Assembly (NCBI RefSeq): GCF_000308755.1
Contig: NZ_BAGF01000025.1
Location: 1 to 64,000 of the forward strand
Length of the DNA stretch: 64,000 nt
Reading direction: 5' to 3'
From: Nocardia pneumoniae NBRC 100136
GTDB lineage: Bacteria > Actinomycetota > Actinomycetes > Mycobacteriales > Mycobacteriaceae
In this document: positions 58,632 to 64,000 of the stretch, one piece after another
Position numbering within the stretch: position 1 is the stretch's first letter
How the letters are laid out: the number at the start of each line of letters is the position of its first letter
Made by a program: the position numbers and the translations under genes
The notes under the pieces: generated by a model
The model's input: the letters and a program-made list of their open reading frames with translations, nothing else
The model's database searches: none
Told to the model about the DNA's origin: nothing

Positions 58632-59145
58632 TCGGTGGATGGAGCTGTTCGATGAAGCTCGAACGTCAGCGTTTCATCTAGAAGTGCGGGATTCCTACGC
58701 AGTACCGGAGGAGTCCGAACCGCTCCGGCGGTTCCTCAATGGTGAGCCGGAGCCGCTCGGTGGCTACGACAAAAGTGATTGGCTCGACCTCATTGCGGCA
58801 TTGGCCGGGCGGGGTGTGACCATGAGCCGCATCCGCGTTGTCACGGTCCCGCATTCTGACTATCAGCGCTGGTTGCTCTCGGTGACCGGTAGCAGTGTCG
58901 AAGCTGGTGAAGACATCCGCTACGTACCAAGGCATCTCGCCGGAGAGGTGCCCTGGGACGACTGGTGGTTGTTCGATGGCAAGCGAGTAGCGTTCAACCT
59001 CGTTGACGAGGCGGGCAAGCCAGCCGGTGCGGCAGTGACTACCGATCCCGGCATCGCCGCCTACTGCCGCAGCGTGAAAGAACGGCTCTGGACTGTGGCG
59101 ACTCCCTACACCGAATACACTTCGGCGGCCAACGTCCGTCGGTGA
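58612..59145 (+). CDS. DUF6879-family protein (first copy)
   Basis: 177 residues. Family-like segments are FHLEVRDSYAVPEESEPLRRFLNGEP, RIRVVTVPHSDYQRWLLSVT and AGEDIRYVPR, and it ends with ATPYTEY. GTG 58612 follows GAGAGGA at 10 nt; the longer frame from 58564 adds unrelated sequence. The stop overlaps the GTG of the XRE gene (GTGA). A near relative lies on the other side of that gene. DUF6879 proteins are regularly coded with XRE regulators in actinomycetes; their role is not established. Confidence 0.85.
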   Translation: MEFRSNDRWMELFDEARTSAFHLEVRDSYAVPEESEPLRRFLNGEPEPLGGYDKSDWLDLIAALAGRGVTMSRIRVVTVPHSDYQRWLLSVTGSSVEAGEDIRYVPRHLAGEVPWDDWWLFDGKRVAFNLVDEAGKPAGAAVTTDPGIAAYCRSVKERLWTVATPYTEYTSAANVRR

Positions 59146-59978
59146 CGAGTTCAGTACAGGAAGCGCGGGAGGCTCTCGGTCAACGGCTTCGCGAAATGAG
59201 ACGCGATGCCGGGGTGAGCGGCCGAGAGCTTGCCGCCCTCGCGGGTTGGCACGAGTCCAAGGTTTCCCGAATCGAGCATGGGAAGAACCAACCATCGAGC
59301 GGCGACATCCGTGCGTATTGCCGCCACTGTGATGCGAACGAACAACTGGCCGACCTACTGGCTACGCTTCATAACATCGACGCGGCATACCTGGAGTACC
59401 GACGTTTGCTCGGTGCGGGCGTCAAACGCGGACAACAGCTGTACGCGAAGCTCGAAGCCGAAGCAAAGGTCATCCGGAACTACGATCCCCAGATCATCCC
59501 AGGCCTGTTACAGACTGCCGACTATGCGGAAGCCAAACTACGTAGCGTCATCGAGTTCTACCAGTTGCCCAACGACATCGACGCGGGCGTGTCCAAGCGG
59601 ATGGAACGCCAACAGGTCTTGTATCAGCGCGATCACCGGTTCCATTTCATCATCAGTGAACGCTCCCTGTACACAACCGTAGGCAGTGACGACGTGATGA
59701 TCGGCCAACTCGACCGGCTGCATTCGATTATCGGTATGCCCCGTGTGACGCTGGGGATAGTTCCGCTGATGGCGAATGCCCAGGTAGTCCTGGAAAACTT
59801 TACTATGTTCGACAAGCGAATGGTCAAGGTCGAAGGGCACACAGCCGAGATAACCATCACCCAACCCCGAGAGATCGCCCTCTACGGCCGTGCCTTCGAC
59901 GTCCTTGCAAGACAATCGGTTACCGGCGACAAAGCCAGGGATTTGATCAGGGCGGCGGTCGACCGGCGGCGTCCGTAG
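59142..59978 (+). CDS. XRE-family regulator with DUF5753 (Scr1-like antitoxin type)
   Basis: 278 residues. An N-terminal helix-turn-helix (about 11-65: LREMRRDAGVSGRELAALAG, SKVSRIEHGKNQPS) is joined to the DUF5753 effector domain, recognised by YDPQIIPGLLQTADYAEA, RQQVLYQRDHRFHFIISERSL and GIVPLMANAQ. These regulators pair with small partner proteins (DUF397 or DUF6879) in Streptomyces and Nocardia, some tied to development or antibiotic control. Here it is flanked on both sides by DUF6879 paralogs. GTG start, overlapping the previous stop by 4 nt. Confidence 0.9.
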   Translation: MTSSVQEAREALGQRLREMRRDAGVSGRELAALAGWHESKVSRIEHGKNQPSSGDIRAYCRHCDANEQLADLLATLHNIDAAYLEYRRLLGAGVKRGQQLYAKLEAEAKVIRNYDPQIIPGLLQTADYAEAKLRSVIEFYQLPNDIDAGVSKRMERQQVLYQRDHRFHFIISERSLYTTVGSDDVMIGQLDRLHSIIGMPRVTLGIVPLMANAQVVLENFTMFDKRMVKVEGHTAEITITQPREIALYGRAFDVLARQSVTGDKARDLIRAAVDRRRP

Positions 59979-60033
59979 TCAACGCGAGGCAATCCGAGTT
60001 CACCATGAAAACAGCGAGAAGGGACGCTCTACG

Positions 60034-60576
60034 GTGCGACTGCTTCGGGAGAATCCGTGGCCTGATCTGTTCCGATCCTGCCAGCAGGAAGCCTTCCACC
60101 TGGAAGTTCGTGATACCTACGCCGTGCCGAACGAGTCGGAGCCTCTTCGTCGCTTCCTCGATGGAGAGCCAGACGACAACAGCTGGTTCGAGCCCTGGGG
60201 GCAGCTAGTGAGGGAAACTACAGGTCGGGGCGTGGCCGTGACCCGCGTCCGGGTTGTCACAGTTCCGCACACCGACTACCAGCGTTGGTTGCTGGCTTTG
60301 ACCGCGCTCAATGCTGAAGCTGGGGAAGACATCCGGTACTTGCCCCGGCAGTTCGTCAGTGCCGATCAGGTGCCATCGGATGACTTCTGGCTCCTCGATG
60401 ACGCTCGAGTCTTCTTCAACCTGGTAGACGAGAACGGCCGTGCGGTGGGCGCAACCGCGCTCACAACCGATGCCCGGATAGTCGAGTACTGCCGGAACGC
60501 AAAGCAACGGCTATGGCCGCTCGCGACGCCATACACGGAGTATGTCGCCGAACGTGCGGCCGATATTCAGAGGTGA
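60034..60576 (+). CDS. DUF6879-family protein (second copy)
   Basis: 180 residues, a paralog of 58612-59145: FHLEVRDTYAVPNESEPLRRFLDGEP, RVRVVTVPHTDYQRWLLALT, AGEDIRYLPRQFV and ATPYTEYVAE. Both copies keep the same termini, showing that they duplicated around or with the XRE gene. GAAGGGA lies 9 nt before the GTG. A 55-bp gap separates it from the XRE stop. Confidence 0.85.
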   Translation: MRLLRENPWPDLFRSCQQEAFHLEVRDTYAVPNESEPLRRFLDGEPDDNSWFEPWGQLVRETTGRGVAVTRVRVVTVPHTDYQRWLLALTALNAEAGEDIRYLPRQFVSADQVPSDDFWLLDDARVFFNLVDENGRAVGATALTTDARIVEYCRNAKQRLWPLATPYTEYVAERAADIQR

Positions 60577-60660
60577 CCAACGGTTGACGCGCGGTCGTTG
60601 CTGCGCTGGCGTCGGTCAGGAGTGGTGTCGTGCCTTCGCGATATCGGCCGTGCCCGGGTA

Positions 60661-61824
60661 CTACTCGTCGCCGCGATAGGTGAGGATTCGTTCGCTGATG
60701 CGGACGCGCCAGCCGGGTGGGAGTTCGGTGGGGGAGGTGGTGATGCGGGTCCATTGGTCGGTGTCGGGGGCGGCGATGAAGGTGCCCGAGGTGGCGGGGG
60801 CGTCGCGGACGTAGACCTTGCCGCTGTCGACGGAGACGTAGGCGTGGACGCGGGAGACGTGGCGGTCGCGCTGGATGACGAGGGGTGCGGCGGTCGCGGC
60901 GCGCACCGATTCGTCCACCTGCGGGCCGCGCCCGATGACGTAGGGGCGGTCCAGCGGGTAGGCCGTGCCGTCTTCGGTGATCAGTGCGCCGGGGGCGGTT
61001 TCGCTCGCGAGGGCAGCGGGACGCAGGACGCGGGTTCCGCCGTTCTCGGCTGCCTTGCGCAGGGCGACGGGCTCGCGCGGGTGTTGCGTCGCGGGCTGCA
61101 ACTGCGACCAAGCCAGCGGGCGGTCCGCGGCGGGCCGGGGTGGGCGCGGTTTGGCCAGTGGGCGCGCCGATTCGGTCGGCCGGACAACCGGGGGAACCGG
61201 TGCGACGGTGTCGGACGCGCCGGTCGGTTCGGGCATCGCGCCGAATCCGGCCGCCGCCGTGGGCTCCGGCTCGGCCTGCGCGGAGCGGCCCGCCTTCGTG
61301 GACCGCCCGGCGGAGTCGGATGGGCGCGACTCGGTGGCCTTTCCAGTGCGGCGCACCGCGGCGTTCCAGACGAACCCGCCGCCGGGGACCACGCCCGTCC
61401 GCAGATCGGTGCGCGGCAGCGCGGTCAGCGGCTCGCCGGTGCTGGAACCGATCGTGATGCGGCGCACCGGTTCGCGGACGATCTCGTCCACCCAGGTGAA
61501 CGCGCGCCCGCCGTCCAGGCGACGGAGGCCTTCCGCGCTGTGGATCTCGGCGGTGACCGGTCCGCGCAACAGGATCAGGGTTCCGTCGTCGGTCGGCGTG
61601 ACCACACCGAACGGCGGCGTCTGCGCCGTGCCGCCGAAGATCACCGCGGCGAGGCGTTTGGCCAGCGCCGCGCCGGGATACTCCACATCGGCAACGGCCT
61701 CTATGGTGCCGAGTATTCGGTCCGTAGAAGCGGTCTCGCCGCCCACATAGGCGACGACCGCACCGAAGTGGGCGACCAGGCCGTCGCCCGGTGCGATACC
61801 CACGGTGGACGGTTTACTGCGCAC
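60661..61824 (-). CDS. FHA-domain protein
   Basis: 387 residues in three parts: an N-terminal domain of ~140 residues (GIAPGDGLVAHFGAVVAYVGG) with no name I can give, a disordered Pro/Ala/Arg-rich linker, and a C-terminal FHA domain at about 295-385 with VIGRGPQ, RHVSRVHAYV and SGTFI, the residues that bind phosphothreonine. A kinase such as one of the Pkn family would supply its ligand. GTG 61824 is chosen because GGAAGGAGG lies 6 nt before it; the frame is open to 61944. Confidence 0.85.
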   Translation of the reverse strand: MRSKPSTVGIAPGDGLVAHFGAVVAYVGGETASTDRILGTIEAVADVEYPGAALAKRLAAVIFGGTAQTPPFGVVTPTDDGTLILLRGPVTAEIHSAEGLRRLDGGRAFTWVDEIVREPVRRITIGSSTGEPLTALPRTDLRTGVVPGGGFVWNAAVRRTGKATESRPSDSAGRSTKAGRSAQAEPEPTAAAGFGAMPEPTGASDTVAPVPPVVRPTESARPLAKPRPPRPAADRPLAWSQLQPATQHPREPVALRKAAENGGTRVLRPAALASETAPGALITEDGTAYPLDRPYVIGRGPQVDESVRAATAAPLVIQRDRHVSRVHAYVSVDSGKVYVRDAPATSGTFIAAPDTDQWTRITTSPTELPPGWRVRISERILTYRGDE

Positions 61825-62651
61825 CCGCGCCCTCCTTCCCGGCGCACTACCGGCATACCTGAGCCAGCATAGAACGTCGGTGTGAGCCGAACCGGAGACT
61901 CGAAGCCTCGCCGGGCGGGTGCTGAGCCGGTCCATCAGGGCCATCCGCTGGTCGAATTCCCAGCTGCCAGCTGCCTTCCGGTCACCGGTCCAATCCGGTG
62001 CGGTGACCGCTGTGAACTGGCCATTGTGGTTTCGGCCGCACCCCTGTCCGGGTCATGCGGGTCAACGTGAACTATGACCCGCATCACTGATCTGGCGGGA
62101 TTCGGCATGTCACCACTGGCGTTGTCGCGACTTCGCGGCGCAAAGAAGACACTGCCCCTCTTTTGCGTGCGCGGCTGTCGGCGCTCCCGATTTCGGCACG
62201 GTCGGTGTCGATGCTGATCGGCGCAGCAAACCTCACACCCTGATGCCGCTGCCGGTGACTTTCGTGGACGCCGAGGTGGCAACTCATACGGGTGGGGTGC
62301 GCGGAATCGTGCCATCAGGGCGACTCGTCGTGGTGTCATTCGGCAGTGTGCAGACGGGCGGCGAACGTTCTGCCGCACAACCCGTTGGCGGCGGGTCGGG
62401 ACCGCGTGGGGCGAGCGGCGGTGCTGGACGATGCACGGCCGCCTCGCTCGGCGACCGCGGTGGACGGCGGTCGGCAGAGCTGGCCGAGCAGCAAGGGCCG
62501 AAGCTCACGGCGCTCCACATAGGCTGGTACTGGTCGCTGAGCCATCGCGCGGCACCTTTGCTCGGACAGATTGGGGGGTAGGGTAATTGGCTACATCCCC
62601 CAAATCTGATGGGCTGCGCCCAATGGCGCAGGTCTCGTAGACTTCCGGTGC
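61825..62651. other. Long intergenic stretch without convincing genes
   Basis: About 830 bp. Open frames on both strands (for example plus 62243-62581 and minus 61935-62378) are Arg/Gly/Pro-rich, lack ribosome sites and match nothing I know. It contains the inverted repeat at 62055-62084 and a weaker one (AGATTGGGGG at 62568 against CCCCCAAATCT at 62596). Part may be decayed coding sequence. Confidence 0.5.
62055..62084. repeat. Perfect 10-bp inverted repeat
   Basis: ATGCGGGTCA and TGACCCGCAT around a 10-nt centre in otherwise featureless DNA, far from any stop codon. It could be an operator or a stray terminator; nothing nearby decides. Confidence 0.6.
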
Positions 62652-62681
62652 ATGGGGACTTCGATCATTCCAACACCATGA
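62652..62681 (+). CDS. Nine-codon leader reading frame
   Basis: ATG at 62652 encodes MGTSIIPTP and its TGA overlaps the ATG of the next gene (ATGA). TAGACT lies 8 nt upstream at 62638-62643 without a ribosome site, so a leaderless mRNA would begin here and deliver ribosomes to the main gene. The main ATG has no ribosome site of its own. Confidence 0.4.
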   Translation: MGTSIIPTP

Positions 62682-63655
62682 CTCCGCAGCAGCCGAATCC
62701 GCGCCCAGGCATAAAACCGCGGCGCGTGAAGCCTCTGCGCCATACCCCTCCTCGACAGCGACCGCAACCCGAAGAAGAGCCGCCTGCCTCGCCTCCGCCG
62801 TCCACAGAAAGCAAACCATGGTGGAAACGTGTACTCGCCTTGCTGTTCACAATCTTCGTGGCGGGCGGCGCTGTCGTTGCTTTTCTGAATGATCAGATCG
62901 AGAGTTGGCTCACCAGCCAATTCGAAAAGGTCGGCACGGATATCAAAGTCGTCGATATGACCGAGGTCGATGATCCGGCGAGCAATTGGCTGCTGCCCGC
63001 GGGCGTCGACCCGACGCCCTATCTCACTCGGCCGGTGACGAACGAGCCGGGCGTGGTGTGGATGCGTGAACACGGTGCCGTCGCGGTGTCTTCCATGACC
63101 TGGGAAGTGACACTGCTGGCCAACCGGACCAGCGCTGTGGAGATCGTGGATATCGTACCGGTGCTCGTCGAACCATGTGGCGATCCCTTGGTTTCAGGGT
63201 ATGGCTTCATGGACGAACATCTCGAAGGAGATACGGACAAGCTCGTTCTGGTTACCGATGTGGCGAGCGAGCACCCGGTGTTCGACCGGACCGGTGTCGA
63301 TGACAAGGGTGAGCGCGTCGATGTCCTGAACTTTTTCGCCGACAAGCGCATCACCCTCCCGAAAGGGGAGAAGAACACGATCGCGTTCACCACGAGGATC
63401 ACCGAAGGGCACTGCCGGTGGACCTACCGGCTCGACTACATCGCCGAAACCGGCCGGGAATCGATGACCATCAGCGCGCCCGGAGGAAAACCGTTCGAAA
63501 TGACCGCGGGCGATCTCACCCAGGGCTACGACTGGATCGTGCCGACCGCGGCGCTCGCCTGTCTCGGCATCCCGGAAGGTGCGGTGCGACCGAAGCTGAG
63601 CGGAACAGCGGGCCGTGCACTCATCGAAAACGGCGAATGCTGGACCCCGCGTTAG
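62678..63655 (+). CDS. Membrane-anchored protein of unknown function
   Basis: 325 residues. A cytosolic Pro/Arg-rich start of ~48 residues, one membrane helix at about 52-72, then an extracytoplasmic domain with cysteines in VEPCGD, GHCRW, ALACLG and GECWTP that may form two disulfides. The frame extends back to 62609, but ATG 62678 gives the natural inside-membrane-outside layout and couples to a leader frame. No family recognised. Confidence 0.75.
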   Translation: MTPQQPNPRPGIKPRRVKPLRHTPPRQRPQPEEEPPASPPPSTESKPWWKRVLALLFTIFVAGGAVVAFLNDQIESWLTSQFEKVGTDIKVVDMTEVDDPASNWLLPAGVDPTPYLTRPVTNEPGVVWMREHGAVAVSSMTWEVTLLANRTSAVEIVDIVPVLVEPCGDPLVSGYGFMDEHLEGDTDKLVLVTDVASEHPVFDRTGVDDKGERVDVLNFFADKRITLPKGEKNTIAFTTRITEGHCRWTYRLDYIAETGRESMTISAPGGKPFEMTAGDLTQGYDWIVPTAALACLGIPEGAVRPKLSGTAGRALIENGECWTPR

Positions 63656-63725
63656 CCGAACCCGGTCATCGCGGCACGCGGTCACCTGGCGAGTACCCCG
63701 GTCCGAGATTCGCCGGGCAGATGGC

Positions 63726-63756
63726 ACGAACGCTGATCGTGTCAAACGGCGTTCGT
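63726..63756. promoter_or_regulatory. Inverted repeat upstream of TetR gene
   Basis: ACGAACGC (63726-63733) and GCGTTCGT (63749-63756), perfect 8-bp arms, 15-bp centre, just before a -10-like TATGCT at 63764-63769. A likely autoregulatory operator for the TetR protein. Confidence 0.5.
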
Positions 63757-63777
63757 CTGCGGTTATGCTCGGGCGCA

Positions 63778-63840
63778 ATGAGTGAGCGAACGATCGAAAC
63801 AGTCATTCCGGAGCCGCGCGGCAGCGAGGCGAAGGTATGA
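63778..63840 (+). CDS. Twenty-codon leader frame before TetR
   Basis: ATG at 63778 opens a frame for MSERTIETVIPEPRGSEAKV whose TGA overlaps the TetR ATG (ATGA). TATGCT lies 8 nt upstream with no ribosome site between, so the transcript is probably leaderless and this frame couples translation to the regulator. Alternatively it is a longer untranslated leader; GAAGG also precedes the TetR ATG. Confidence 0.45.
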   Translation: MSERTIETVIPEPRGSEAKV

Positions 63841-64000
63841 GCGCGGCAGGAGTCAGCCGAAGGGCTCGCCCGGCCAAAGCCCCGCTCAGTCGCGAGGTGA
63901 TCGTCGAGACCGGCCTGCGCATCCTGGACCGGGACGGTGCGGCGGCGCTCACCATGCGCCGGGTCGCTCAGGACCTGGACACCGGAGCGGCGTCGCTCTA
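63837..64000 (+). CDS. TetR-family regulator (partial, runs off window)
   Basis: The first 54 residues are visible: a basic start, then LSREVIVETGLRILDRDGAA, LTMRRVAQDLDTGAASL, which is the TetR helix-turn-helix up to the recognition helix. The rest lies beyond the window end. An inverted repeat upstream is the probable operator. Confidence 0.85.
   Translation, partial: MSAAGVSRRARPAKAPLSREVIVETGLRILDRDGAAALTMRRVAQDLDTGAASL

Noticed and set aside
61935..62378. 147-codon minus-strand frame in the same region
   Set aside because: Arg/Pro-rich composition and no supporting start signal.
62243..62581. 112-codon plus-strand frame in the long intergenic region
   Set aside because: No ribosome site, Gly/Ser/Arg-rich, no pattern of a folded protein.

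Overview
The window reads as a chromosomal segment of a high-GC actinomycete of the order Mycobacteriales, most likely Nocardia. The evidence is a complete ESX (type VII) secretion locus with PE, PPE, EspG and mycosin genes, a rubredoxin-type PknG, the large NAD-dependent glutamate dehydrogenase, paired clpP genes, an actinobacterial IHF protein, many GTG starts and 4-nt ATGA/GTGA overlaps. I did not convincingly find a tRNA, rRNA, insertion sequence, prophage or CRISPR array.

Layout. (1) 1-18046: an ESX locus, eccB-eccC-[PE/PPE relic]-esx-esx-[eccC relic]-PE-PPE-espG-espI-like-eccD-mycP-eccE, followed by a small HTH gene and two single-pass membrane proteins. Two relics on either side of the esx pair match the 3' end of eccC and the ends of the intact PE and PPE genes. 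I read them as the remains of an old tandem duplication. The Esx and PPE proteins lack the usual WxG tryptophan. (2) 18136-28586: NAD-glutamate dehydrogenase, an SPFH/zinc-ribbon protein, an AnsP-type amino acid permease and PknG. In mycobacteria PknG controls glutamate catabolism through GarA, so this looks like an amino-acid sensing and catabolism neighbourhood. (3) 28593-42110: small regulators, a reductase-like gene, two tandem ~840-residue ATPase/HTH regulators, secreted or membrane proteins of unknown role, a TetR regulator and phosphoketolase. (4) 42352-48634: FKBP lipoprotein, trigger factor, clpP1, clpP2, clpX, a STAS protein and an L7/L12-C-terminal-like protein. This is a conserved protein-folding and proteolysis block. 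(5) 48986-56752: assorted membrane, redox and regulatory genes, then a molybdopterin oxidoreductase and fdhD, which are translationally coupled. (6) 56848-60576: an accessory patch with a HigBA-type toxin-antitoxin pair, a resolvase-like protein and a compact DUF6879 - XRE(DUF5753) - DUF6879 cassette. (7) 60661-64000: an FHA protein, a long non-coding stretch, a membrane-anchored protein and the start of a TetR gene. The last two are each preceded by a tiny overlapping reading frame.

Two recurrent DNA motifs link distant parts of the window. One is a dyad that fills the 17-bp spacer between -35 and -10 of five promoters (glutamate dehydrogenase, ansP, a RibD-like gene and two secreted-protein operons). 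The other is a TTCCC-N6-GGGAA palindrome that precedes ESX transcription units and pknG. Both look like regulons whose regulator is not identified here, and they are the strongest new signals I see together with the decayed ESX duplication.
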